From assembly GCA_963978895.1 (NCBI GenBank), contig OZ022241.1, positions 1,291,191-1,355,190 on the forward strand: DNA of 64,000 bases, read 5' to 3'. The translations under genes and the position numbers were made by a program. The stretch is from Erpobdella octoculata (taxonomy: Eukaryota > Annelida > Clitellata > Hirudinida > Erpobdellidae). Shown here one piece after another: positions 27,574 to 43,700 of the stretch. The notes below the pieces were generated by a model that made no database searches, had not been told where the DNA came from, and saw only the letters and a program-made list of their open reading frames with translations. Within the stretch, counting starts at the first letter, position 1. Each line of letters opens with the position of its first letter.

Positions 27574-29168
27574 CCTCAAGAAAATTAACTAAATTAATTG
27601 ACTTATTGTAAAACTAATAATTGAATATTGCATTGTCTTCTATCTTGAGCATGTATGCAAAATTTGAAAAAAATCTATCATCAGGAAGTGACTCAAAAAT
27701 TGATTGCAAGATTTGAAACAGAGAAACAGACAGAGAAACAGAGCCGACGAGTTAATAAAAGCATTGGTAAAAATATGTTGCCTACCTACCATTTTGGACA
27801 GTTTTCACAAATCCGGATGGGAAAAGGTTCGGCAATAACATCGTTTTTTTAAAGTATGGCAAACTTCATTAAATGTTATATCTATTCTAAGGTTAAGCAA
27901 CAGCCTTATCGAAAATTCTTTTCGATACGTGAAACACAACGTTCTTAACGGGAAAACAAACTGGAAAGGTTATTACACCCATTCCATAATATTTGTTAAA
28001 AAAGTAGAATTTTCACTTGAAGTTAACATTCTTGACATAAATTTATTCAACATCTATAGGTGGACGCTTTCTGGACTTGCAGTACACTGTCGTTTTAGGA
28101 TCCACAAGAGAAGTTCTGCTAGCCATCCCTCCAACTCGAAGGAAGCGTCGATTGGCGGATGACAACTTATTGGCAGTCAGCACATGGGACAAACGGAACA
28201 AAAAGAATCGTTCTTATTTCAATTCCTTGGCGACAGTGAAAATTCCTTTGCCAGTCCAAAGATGCCAACCGACGACGACCAAGAAAAGAACGCCAGATGA
28301 GCTTATCCTTTTTTCTAATTCGACCGTTTCAAATAATAATTATTATTTAAAATATAATTTAAACAAAAATATGATTATAAGTAAAAAACATAATCTAGAA
28401 CTACATCTTGAAGATTTTTTATCCTTGCAGCCTGGAGAGTTGCTAACTACAACTCTTATAGACTACATTGGATTAACAACTTTAAAAAATTCTAATTATG
28501 TTAATTGTGACCTATCTTCAACTGTTTTAAATCAACATATTCTATCTACATCACCTATATATGACATGGAAATATTTAAAAAAAAACAAACTTTTTTTCC
28601 AATTTTAGAGAATACACATTACACTCTATTAATAGTTAATTGCAATACAAACACTCTACAATATTATAATTCCTTAGGTTCCAATTTATCCGAAGGGGTA
28701 AAAAGGAAAAAAAGTTTTTTAGATTTTTACGACAGGTGGTGCAATCGAACGGGACAGTCGAAAAATGTTTGGACGTTTTCAGAAGGTCCACAAGCTCCAA
28801 GACAAAGAGACAGTTGGAATTGTGGGATGTTTATTCTGAATCTGATGAAGGTAAATGGTTGAGATGTTATTTTTTTATATGGAGAATTTTAATTTATTTT
28901 GCTTCTTCAGAACATTGACGAAGGGAAAGCAATTGATGAGGTATACGATCCCGATACGGATCGGCAGGTCATCCAAAACGGCATTCTACAGTCATCTGAC
29001 GATATGTCAGATGACTGTATATATTGTAATTTCGAAGGAGCGGACGAATTTTGGGTGCAGTGCGAGAAATGTTTACGATGGGTTCACAGATCGTGTACGG
29101 GATTAAATCCACCAAACTGGGGGGATGTCTCGTACAGCTGTGAACTATGCGAAAACTTCTTTCAATAA
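24931..29168 (+). CDS. MULE/NOF-like transposase with C-terminal Ulp1 protease and PHD finger
   Basis: Supported exons: 24931-24966 (MESFLASKNLDK), 25532-26216, 26253-27158, 27249-27400, about 27894-27966, 28060-28850, 28911-29168. Introns are GT-AG with matching phases (0, 1, 1, ?, 1, 0). Residues in order: a Cys-rich FLYWCH-like start; five 13-aa TDQPAPDSDMLQP repeats; a transposase core with YFDATGSIV and VVTDFSFAMINAV as likely first and second catalytic Asp, and SNSLIENSFRYVKHNVL with the likely Glu; a C48 protease with THYTLLIV (His), YYNSLG (Asn for Asp) and RDSWNCGMF (Cys); and a PHD finger (DDCIYC ... VQCEKCLRWVHRSC). One or more exons between 27400 and 27894 are unresolved. Probably cuts and moves the host element; the protease role is inferred. 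Confidence 0.7.
25665..25858 (+). repeat. 39-bp coding minisatellite
   Basis: Five imperfect copies of a 39-bp unit coding TDQPAPDSDMLQP within the transposase exon, the third and fourth separated by a short PDPRS variation. Repeat number changes here keep the frame. Confidence 0.9.
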
Positions 29169-30256
29169 AATGTAAGTTCAATGACGTTACTAGAGTTTCA
29201 AGGAAATATAGATATTTTTATCAATTTCAAAAATGTTAATGTATTTCAATGAAACATAACCTGTAGACACACTGTTCTTAAAATCCTGGTCAGCTTAAAT
29301 TTGAATTATTTTAGGAAGGACGGACACCCTCTAATTTTTGTAAATATATTTACCACACACCGGTCAGTTTACTTTTTTTTTATAATTTTAAAGAATATTG
29401 GAGTTACATTTTTCAAAGATTTTAATTATAAGCTATTTTTATATTCTAGATATTTGGAACTCTTAAAACGTTTACTATCATTTTCAACAAGGAAACTGTG
29501 AAAACTCATTTGATATTTGACTTGTACATAATTATTGTCGTGCGCTTAGATTGATTGACAGCTGTTAAGTTAATATATGTGACTTGTCGTTTCTATTTAC
29601 TGTAAATTAATTTCTACATAATTGAATTTTATTTAAATCTCTTGATTTTTTTTTGTGGCCAAGTGATGATTGTACAATATCACAATGGGAATAGTACCTA
29701 TCTCTGATTTTGTGATGAGAAATCGTAATCTGATTGGCAAGAATTGATTTGAAATCGATTGGATTTATTGATGATGTTATTAAAGTTTTCAATCAAATAT
29801 TATAATTTGAGAAGAAATGTATATTGAATTTGTAATGATTTTTTTGTCGTGCGCTTAGATTGATTGACAGCGAAAGCTACTGTAAATGGCGTTTATTATT
29901 ACTTTATAAATTCTAAAAACGTCTTTCAAAAGATATTTTTTAAATTAATTTAATTAATTTTTTTATAATAAATTTTTGTACATTGGCTAAAATTTTTAGT
30001 TTATTTTTAATTCACTTGTAACTTTAACGCAGCACACCCTGTTTTAAATGTTTATTCGTGTATATTTTTATTTCGTACTTTGTTTCATCGCCATTCAAAA
30101 TTTTAAACTCAACAGTGAATTATCTTTAAATTAAAGTTATTTTTGACATTGATTATGCTTTATTTTTGAACAAAAACAATAGTGGTCCGATTCGTTGCTA
30201 ACTTCATTCGGCGTTGCCGAAAATCGTTGCCCGAAGCGTTGCTAACTTCCTGGAGC
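29169..30256. other. 3' part of the MULE, with a 28-bp direct repeat
   Basis: No gene is supported. TTGTCGTGCGCTTAGATTGA continuing TTGACAGC occurs at 29535-29562 and 29845-29872, 310 bp apart. The right terminal inverted repeat follows at 30191-30256. Confidence 0.6.
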
Positions 30257-30269
30257 TCAATTTTTTAGG

Positions 30270-31400
30270 TCTCGGCTCGGCCCGTCGACAACTTAGCCCA
30301 GCCCGTTTTAAAAACCCAAACTCCTGGCCCGGCACAGCCCGTCTGAATTAGGCCCGGCCCATTCTTACAGGCTTAGAAGTTCTATATACTTGATGAAAAA
30401 CTTCGGCCCGTCCCACCTTGACTTCAGGTTTGGCCCGGCCCAACTGAAGACCCTAAAATCACTAAAATATCTATATACTTGGTGAAAAACCTCGGCCCGT
30501 TCCACTTTGATTTAAGGTTTGGCCTGGCCCGTGTGAAGACTCTAAAATAACGCTTGGCCCGGCCGGTGATAAACTGAACTTAGCTACTTTTAACCGGCAC
30601 AAAAATACTAATTTTTACATTTGTAGCACTTACAGTTTTTGAGTAGCAGTTATTTTGAAATCAAATAACCCTTTTTTCCACCCCACATTTGATGTCCTGG
30701 AAACCAAATTTTTAAAAAAATGTTGAAACACTTATATCATAATTTTTTGAGTAAATACTAAATACTAATTTTGACATCTGTAGCATTCACAGTTTTTGAG
30801 TAGCAGTTACTTTAAAAACCAAAGAAACCTTTTTTCCACCCCACATTTGAGGTCCTGAAAACCAAAATTTCCAAAAATGGTGAAACACATATAACTTTAT
30901 TTTTAGAGTAGAAACTAAATACTAATTTTTACTTTTGTAGCATTAACAGTTTTTGAGTAGAAGCTACTTTAAAAACCAAATAACCCAATTTTCCAACCCA
31001 CATTTGAGGTCCGGGAAACCAAATTTGTAAAAAATGGTGAAACACGTATATCTTTATTTTTAGAAAAGAAACTAAATAATAATTTTTACATCTGTGGTAT
31101 TTACTGTTTTTGAGTAGCAGTTACTATAAAAGACAATTAGCCCTATTTTCCACCCCACATTTGAAGTCCTGGAAACCAAATTTTCAAAAAATGCTAAAAC
31201 ACGTATTTCATTATTTTTGGAGTAGAAACTAAATACTAATTTTTACTCCTGTAGCATTAACAGTTTTTGAGTAGAAGCTACTTTAAAAACCAAATAACCC
31301 AATTTTCCAACCCACATTTGAGGTCCGGGAAACCGAATTTTCAAAAAATGGTGAAACACGTATCTTTTTATTTTTCAAAAAGAATCTATATACCAAATTT
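30270..31400. repeat. Tandem repeats inside the Helitron-like element
   Basis: 30270-30560 has loosely repeated GGCCCGGCCC/CTCGGCCCGT units about 117 bp apart. 30590-31400 has five copies of a unit of about 157 bp, marked by CAGTTTTTGAGTAGCAGTTA at about 30632, 30789, 30946, 31102 and 31260, with CCACCCCACATTTGAGGTCC in each. Copies are about 85-95% alike by eye. No frame is conserved. Confidence 0.8.
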
Positions 31401-31785
31401 CAGAAAAAAATTTAGAAAATATTTTTAGAAAAAAGTTTGTTTTCCAGTTTTTTTCCCCTCAGGAGCAAAATTTTCAAAAATCCTTTCTTAGCGGATGTTT
31501 ACGCTATAAAAGTAATATAAGTTCCAAATTTCACGTTCCTAGGATGAGGCGTTTGAGCTCGGCGTTGATTATCAGTCAGTCATCTGTCAGTCAGTCAGTC
31601 AGTCAGTCAGTCAGTCAGGACATGTTCTTTTATATATATAGATTAGTCTTTATTTTTTATTTATGTTTTAAATATCATTTACATTAAAAAACCGGCCGTT
31701 TTTCATCGAAATCGGTTCAGGACGCTATACTAGACTAGACCTAGAGCCTAGAGTCGTCCTAGACTTACTAGAGGATTATCAGTTC

Positions 31786-32165
31786 TAGTATAGCGTCATC
31801 GGCCGATTTGTATAAAAACACGGTTTTAATAACTGTTTAATTGAATAAACTCAGAACATACTACGAACAAGTTTTTTACAGAAAACTTACTAAAAACCGA
31901 CTTTAAGCAAAAATATCCAAAGGCAATGTTGATACGCGGAATAATACAATTCAAGGAATGAAAAGTAAGAAAGAGTTAATATAAAAATAAAATAAAAAAT
32001 ACAATATTCAAATAACAAATAAATGTTAAAGTGTTCAAAATAATTGTTTAGTTATTTAATATGCATCTTAAATTTTAAAGAATCAAAGCGCTGAACGGAA
32101 ATTTATCCGTGACTAGCGGGTACCCGGGGTTTTTCTATCGTTTTTTTTCTCTCGCTCCCGGTCGC
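31786..32165. repeat. 390-bp direct repeat, right copy
   Basis: Matches 19892-20285 from CTAGTATAGCGTC through AAAAACCGACTTTAAGCAAA and CAAAGCGCTGAACGG to the Helitron-like terminus at 32113. An inverted piece of the same start (GGTTCAGGACGCTATACTAG) is just to the left at about 31717-31738, and another at 59567. Confidence 0.75.
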
Positions 32166-32290
32166 TTTCTCGCTCTCCACACGATTCTGGTAGCCATCTC
32201 CTGCTCCTTTTCGATCTCCCCTTTCTGCTTGCTCTCCCGATCCCTCTCGCTTTCTGCTCTTTCTTCGTCCTTTTTGCTCATAAAATGTGA
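32113..32290 (-). mobile_element. Helitron-like 3' end in gene C 3' flank
   Basis: CTAG at 32113-32116, then on the plus strand CGGGTACCCGGGGTTTTTC and a CTCGCTCCCGGTCGCTTTC pyrimidine minisatellite. The same arrangement is found in the 3' flank of gene B near 11620. Confidence 0.55.
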
Positions 32291-32689
32291 AATAGATTTG
32301 GTAAAAGTTGCTTTAAACTTTCTGCAAACTTTGTTATGTAAACTAAATTTGAATTTTTTTACTCAATAATCTTTGATATGTTTGTACACAGGTCTGGAAG
32401 GTTTTTAGGTAAGAAAAATGTATATATGTGGATAGCTTTTGTTTTCTAAAAAATATAACGGCTCTGAATGGAGAATGAGAATCTTTTTGTCAGAGACGAG
32501 TAAAATTATTATGAACATTTTATATCCATAACAACATTCTACCAGTTTGTCAATAGCTTAATTTCAATGCTTGTAAGTATAAAACAAGCGAACTGTAAAA
32601 AACTTCGTTTTTTAAAAATCCTTTATTTTTTTGTTGTTGTTGAGCATGAATGTCTCAAAATTAATTTTTGGTCCTAACAAGCCTATACA

Positions 32690-33078
32690 TCTCTCCATCT
32701 CTTGTTCTTCTCCATTGGCTTCCTCTCAGATATAGGGTGATTTTTAAAATATGTTTAATAATGTACAAAATAAAAAATTGCCTTTCTCCTCTCTACTTAA
32801 CTAATTTAATACATATCCCTCCTAAGTCTGGTCTTCGTTCTTCTTCTCGTAATCACTCTCGCATCTTCACTATTAAGCATTCTTTTGCTAAACGCTCTTT
32901 CTCCTACTCTGGCCCCTATCTCTGGAACTCTCTTCCTTCTTCTCTTACTAACTCTACTTCTCTCACAGTTTTCCGTCGTGGACTTAAAACATATCTGTTT
33001 ACCAAGTTCACGACCGAGCGCTATTGAACACTGCGGAAATAGCGCTATAGAAATAATTGATTGATTGATTGATTGATT
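32690..33078 (+). mobile_element. LINE 3' end (CR1/L2-like reverse transcriptase C-terminus)
   Basis: The frame 32668-33027 encodes the typical C-terminal block of CR1/L2-type LINE reverse transcriptases (LHWLPLRYRVIFKI, LSPLYLTNLI, SYSGPYLWNSLPSSL, FRRGLKTYLF) and is followed by (ATTG)n at 33055-33078. Comparison with the paralogous gene B flank (GGTCCAAACAAGTCTATGGA at about 12092) shows this segment is an insertion there. It is 5'-truncated, as is usual. Confidence 0.85.
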
Positions 33079-33279
33079 GGACCAAGTTTCAGATCGATTC
33101 GATTCGATGACAGGAAATGGGTTTATGTTCAATCAGAGGATATGTGTTAATACCAAGGATTTAATAATGATTTTACAGCAAACTTTCATGACAGCAACAT
33201 ACCTCCTGATCAAACAAAATAGCAAATTTCATTCATGAATTCGCTCTAACTTAACAAAACATTTCCTAATTTAATGCTT

Positions 33280-38159
<4,880 letters not shown>

Positions 38160-39869
38160 CTGAAAATCAAAAAACAATCAGTCAGTAGTAAACTAGTAAA
38201 CAAACAACAGTTAAGTAAAAATAGTTAATTACACAAGACTCACAAGAGTAATCAGGCCTCAATAGCGTCTGGCACATAAAACTCAGTTTTTGTAAAAAAT
38301 TAATTTACATATTTGAATTCATTAATTAATATGCAACAAGACTCCAAAAAATTGGCGATCGCACTACACTATTTATATTTTCCCTTTTTATTTCCGGTTT
38401 TTTCGAAGTCTAACTGAAAAAACCGTTAAGTTTTTATAGCGCAATTCATTGCCGTTCAATAGCGCTCAAAATCAGCTAAATTTCAAATTTTTGAAAATTA
38501 ATTTTGCATTTTTGGAATAACCACATAATATACTATAGGAATCAATTAAACTTTTTGATGGCACGCTGTTATTTATATTTACTTTCTAATTCTAATGGAC
38601 TTTCCGATGCGGAAATCGGTATAGAAGGGAAACGGTCAATACTAATAAGTAATAAGCGTCTGGCACCTAAAGGCCAGTTTTGTAAAAAATTAATTTACAT
38701 ATTTGAATTAAGCAAATATTTCACAACACGATTCTAAAAAATTATTTATTCCATGTATTTCGAAGACTTATATTTATAGACTTACTACTTATTATCATTA
38801 AAAAATTGCAAGCAATTAGTAGCCGCTTAATTGTAAAAGTTTTTCATGGTTCACTTAATTTTAGCTTTTAAGTGTCGGATGACCTAACTCTATGATGAAA
38901 AAAGAGGTGTTTTGTTTTGATATTGCTCCAGAGAGAAAAAATACAGAAAGTGGAAGAGAAAAAAATAAAAAAGAGGGGGAAAATGCGAGTAGATTAAAAG
39001 TTTAATTTCGATTCCTTTTGCTTGGTTTTACTAAACAAAAAATTCAAGATATCTTACAACGGACTTTATAACGACAGCAATCAAAATTTAAAAAAATGAA
39101 AAAAAATTTTGGGCCTCTCTCCTTACGAAATTTCTAGATCCGCCACTGATGGCCTGAAATTTAACTTTATGAAGAATATAATTAGATGATAAGGCAATCA
39201 AATTTATTGATTGCAGCATCTTCCAGTTAACGTTCAAAATGATCGTCATACCTTGGCATAAAAATTCCATCAATTGGTGGATGTTGAAAACCTTGGAATT
39301 CTCTTCTACTCAGGGCCTGGAATTTCTAGGGAGTACTGTAAAATTTTCTGTTCACATAACGTTGCCGTTCTAGCGAATCGACCCCAGAATGTGATTCACG
39401 TGACAAATCAGGCTTAGCCATTGGAACAATATTAATCTAACATATGTCGAATCAGTCTAAAACTACCATAAACCCGTAATCAAAAGACAGCACTGGATTT
39501 TAAAACAACTAAAATGTACATCATAACCCCACCATAAAAACACCTTTCTTAGGGTCAGTCTACCAGTGCAAACTTTTCTACTAAGATGCTCAGATTCACT
39601 TTAAGCATTATAAGATCCTTCTCGAAAGCTTGTGGTCCATTGGTCGACGATAAGGTCACAGAATCAGGGGCGGAGCCAGAAATTTTTTTCTGGGGGGGGG
39701 GAGGGAGAAAGTGATCAGTAAGAATTTTTACTGAGAGATTTACGACCCACAAAAATCAAGGCTTAACGACAGTTTAAGCAATAATTAGTAATAACAAAGA
39801 TATTTAATTTAGAACAGTAAATTACAATATGAAATTAAGCCAAAATTTTTTTTGCAGAAAAAAATATCG
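38160..39869. other. Intergenic DNA between genes C and D
   Basis: No gene is supported. GCGTCTGGCAC(A/C)TAAA ... TTAATTTACATATTTGAATT is repeated directly at about 38266-38321 and 38656-38709. The rest is AT-rich. A short G-run (39693-39702) follows a CAGGGGCGGAGCCAGAAATT stretch typical of hAT-like element ends. Confidence 0.5.
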
Positions 39870-40143
39870 ATGACGATTTCTTTCTAATGTTAACGTCGCG
39901 ATTGATGGTCATCTAAGCAAGCCCATTCAGCCTTGTCTGGCCAATTGTGGTGAGTAGATAAGATTTGAGTCTGCGCATAGTTGAGAAGGATTTCTCGGCT
40001 ATCGCAGAAAAAGAGGCAAAGTGATGAAATGTTTCAGCAGCGTATTTATCTGCAGGTAGATGGAATCTTGACAATGTTGCAGAACATGAACTTCGGTATG
40101 TGGCCACTCTGCCAATCGGAAATTTGACCATTTGGCTTTGCAT
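39870..40143 (-). pseudogene. hAT transposase C-terminal fragment
   Basis: Minus-strand frame 40143-39913 encodes FASFSAIAEKSFSTMRRLKS and then YLLTTIGQTRLNGLA, the well-known C-terminal dimerisation block of hAT transposases (S-F-S-x-M-R-R-L-K ... R-L-N-G-L-A). A TAG stop follows and the homology continues past it (MTINRDVNI). The catalytic domain is absent, so this is a fragment. Confidence 0.8.
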
Positions 40144-40539
40144 CGGCAGTATTCACCACGAACAGCAGATATGTGACCAAGGTCGCAGGCGTAGTACTTG
40201 AGTGTCTCCTCTAGGTCGATGAAGGATCCTTGGTCAAAAAACCTTGGAAGCAGATGTTGAATCAGAATGCAGACTCACTCATGTGGGGCAAATCAGTCGG
40301 ATCGGGTACAAAACAAGTGGGTCGCGTCACAAAATAAAAAAAACAAAAGTAGGTCAGGTCTGGTCAGATTTTCTGGCGGGTCGTGTCTTCAAAAATAGAC
40401 CCATGAACAACTCTGACCTTACATTTTTGATGACTTATTACTACCTAATTTGCAAAATAACTGTTAACTCAAATATGTCTCCAAATACACGGGCATGTAC
40501 GTCACTTCAACATCAACATAGGCAGGTTTTTACTGCAGA

Positions 40540-40728
40540 GGGGTGCTGAGCCACCGGGCGTAAGATGTACGCATAGGGGAAGGAGGTCTGAATTGCAATA
40601 GGGGGGAGGAAGGTGTCAAAATCTGTACTTTATTGCGTACGTTTATGGAAGGCCCCAATGTATACAAAACGCTTTTATGACGAACTTGGATTTTACGAAA
40701 ACCTGTCTGATAAAAAAAAACGTGAATC
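40540..40728. repeat. 3' flank shared by genes D, E and F
   Basis: The sequence from GAGCCACCGGGCGTAAGATG through GGTGTCAAAATCTGTACTTT to ACGAACTTGGAT is also found just after the stop of gene E (50340-50525) and gene F (62265-62511). A, B and C have a different shared flank, so the genes form two duplication groups. Confidence 0.8.
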
Positions 40729-43700
40729 TCATTGATGAATTCTTTCCAACTTAACAAAACATTTCATAATCTTATGTTTCTTGAGTTCTTTGAACTCTTT
40801 AATTTCTTGATTTTTTTGTTTAAGTTCCTGATCTTTTTGTACCAAGAGGGCCTTCAAATACTTTATCTCCTGCTGCTGCTTTGAATATTCTTGTAGAATC
40901 TGAATAAAAAACAAAACCTTCTGAAATCTTATTTGCAACCATCTAACATTTAGAGACCCAATGCATCAGATTCAGGCCAAAAAATCTTTCGATTCTAGTA
41001 AATTCAGTGCAGGCAAGGATTTTGACAAAAACAAATAAATACATATAATGTCTATCTAAAAACCTATGAAAGTTAAATAAACCAGAAATATAATTATCAA
41101 ATAAAATAATAAAAATCACAAAATTCAAATTTCTACCTCACTGGAGCTGAGAGAGGCATTATTTTGTTTCTGTGTTGAAATCGTATAATCTGAACATGCA
41201 GGCTGACTACTCACAAGTACTTCAGTTTTGCTTTCGAGTGATGGGGATAAGTTGTCGATTTGTTTGATTAAATTCTCATTTAAGTCACTGTTTGATTCTG
41301 TTTTGGTCACAATGTCATTGTAAATCACAATGTTTTCCTTGTCAGTGAAACTTAGTTGAATTGCATTTTTTGTCTCATAAGATGAGTGTACATCATCGAA
41401 TTCAGACCATTTTTTAGGCTCGATTGGTCCTTTAGTGTCATTACGATTTCGAGATTCTTCTCTAAAAGACTCAATTCCAATAATAGGCCCTTCAAGTTCA
41501 GGGTCGAGGTCACATGATTGCTTTGGTCCGTGTATAAGTCTCCTCCCTGAGCTTCTTGAATCACTGTGCTCCATTTTTATCTCTGTGTCACAATAGCCAT
41601 CTTGTGCTTTTTGACTGCTAGCAAGTGTCTTGCTCAGATCTCCTGTCCATGAATCTGTGAAGTTAGATGAAAAAGATGGAGTCCAACCACTGAAGGTAAA
41701 TGAGTTGTCAAAATTACTTTTGTTTTCATCTTCACTATCAGTCCTTGGTCTTTTGATGGGATCTCGTGAAGATGTTTCAGACTCTCTTGTATAATTTTCA
41801 TCATCTGTGAAGTTTGATGAAAAAGACAAATGATTTTTACTACCATTTTCTTGCTCCATTTTAATTTCTCTGTCACAAAAGCCATCTTCACTATCAGTCC
41901 TTGGTCTTTTGATGGCATCTCGTGAAGATGTTTCGTACTCTCTTGAATCATTTTCATCATCTGTTAAGTTTGATGACAAAGACGATGAATAAATGCTTCT
42001 TGAATCTGAAGCACAGGCGAACCTCGTGCTTGAATCCTGGGTTTCAAACTTGTCAAAGTTTGATCTTGGATCATGGTTGCTAACCTTTTGAAGTTCTCCA
42101 AGGTAGTGGTGCTGGGTGCTGTTTATGTTTGAAGAAAGCTGTTTTATATGAAAGTTGTTTTGGGCAATGTTGTTGCTGCTGTAAGCAAGAACAACCATCG
42201 GTTGCTGTTTTTGTTGTGACTGTTGTTCAGACTTTTTTAAACCATTTTCTTGCTCCATTTCTATCTCTGTGTCAAAACAGCCATTTTGTAGTTGAATTTG
42301 CTGTTGGTGTTGTGGGAGCAGTTGCACCAGTTGGAATAATTGTTGTTGTAATTGCTCTTGGGGTTTTGGGAGAAGTGGCATAAGCTTTTTCATTTTTTTG
42401 TTCTCCTGAAGAGACTCTCTCATCTGTATTGCTTTAAAGCAAAAAAAAAATACAATCATTTAATGTTTAAAAATTGCTGTAATATCTATCGACAACTGTA
42501 TTTGGGTCCTTTATAAAATGGTCCTAAATTTAGTAGAAGATAATTGTAATTTAACCCATTAACGGTTACGGTTGCTAAAACGCAACGTCATTTTTAGTAT
42601 TTTACACGCTTTTATTTACCCCACACTGTATGTTGTATGTTGTATTTTCAGGTTTTTTAAATGGATTTTCTGACCACTTCTACACGTCCAATTGACTTGA
42701 AAATTTCAAACACATGTATTCTTGATGCAATGCAATATTTTCATATCATAAAAATATTTATTTAAACTATAATCAACTAAAATACGCCAATGCAATCAAT
42801 AAGCAGGGTGGATTCAGGCCTACACAGCGGCGTTCTCTCTATCATTGCTAATGTTGCATGTGGATTCAGGAGCACGATCTCTCTATCATTGCTAACGTAG
42901 CATGCACTTTATACTTATACATACTTATATAACTATATTTATGCACATACAAACGCACATACACCACACACACACACACTGAAAAACGCTCAACTGGAGC
43001 AGGTGACATGGGCGGAGTCAACCTACATTAATAGCCATGAAAGCTGCATGATAGACGTGTGGTTTATCTTTATGATTAGATGGACCCAAACAAATTTAGT
43101 AAACAAGAAGATTTGAACGAAGACTTCAAGGGTGTAGCATGGTTGAAAAATCATTTTTAATTTGTACAAGACCAAAAATTATAAAATAATATTAAGAAAA
43201 AAGATACTTTTTTCAAAAAACACGCTCTTATTTATGTGTGGAAAGTGCACTAAAAAGTATAAAATAATTTTTTTTCCTTTCCTTCTATATGTTATCAAAT
43301 AATCTTTGACTAAAAATAAAAGCGTGTGACGCTCATCATAATTCATGGATTATGATGGAAATGGATTAGGATGAGCTCCCACGCTTTTATTTTTAGTCAA
43401 AGATTATCTTTTTTCGTAATATTATTTATATAGTAGTGACCATTATATCTGGATTAACCAAGCTATGTGTCTCAATAACTGTAATTGAAACTAGTCAATT
43501 GATGTTCACGTAATCACAAATAAAAATAGTTCAACTACCAAGCCCAACTTTTTTGATGATAACTTACTAAATTCAATTTCTGAATTTATCCAATGAGAAA
43601 AAAGGTTATAAGCATGCCACGATATTTATAAAAATATCTAAAACTTTATTAAACTCAAAATTAACAAAATTTCTATACCTCCTATGGACATGTTATGTGC

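Larger units (their letters stand above)
20966..30256 (+). mobile_element. MULE-like DNA transposon, 9.3 kb
   Basis: Terminal inverted repeats of about 28 bp: left GAAGTTAGCAACGAAGCGGG (20971 on), right the complement of GTTGCTAACTTCC (30239-30251) with the match continuing inward through CGGG and AACGAT. The putative target duplication is TCAATTTTTAGG (20954-20965) and TCAATTTTTTAGG (30257-30269), one T different. A 9-12-bp duplication fits the Mutator superfamily. It carries a 357-bp satellite array, then a transposase-Ulp1-PHD gene. A second inverted copy of the terminus (30191-30209) lies inside the right end. Confidence 0.7.
20885..31642 (-). mobile_element. Helitron-like element interrupted by a MULE
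   Basis: On the minus strand it begins TCTATATATATAAAAGAACA at 31642, followed by (GACT)n and GCCGAGCTCAAACGCCTCAT, runs through tandem repeats (31400-30560), and after the inserted MULE ends ACGGGCACTGCTAG at 20885. The flanks at the two ends are A and T. Without the 9.3-kb insertion it would be about 1.5 kb. Its two halves are joined by the MULE target duplication, which supports the nesting order. Confidence 0.5.

Noticed and set aside
27655..27852. Frame with TEKQTEKQSRRVNKSIGK as a transposase exon
   Set aside because: Composition looks like simple repeat (GAAACAGACAGAGAAACAGA) and no phase-compatible splice sites join it to the flanking exons.
32806..33132. Minus-strand 108-codon frame
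   Set aside because: Antisense of the LINE reverse-transcriptase tail, which has clear family motifs on the plus strand.
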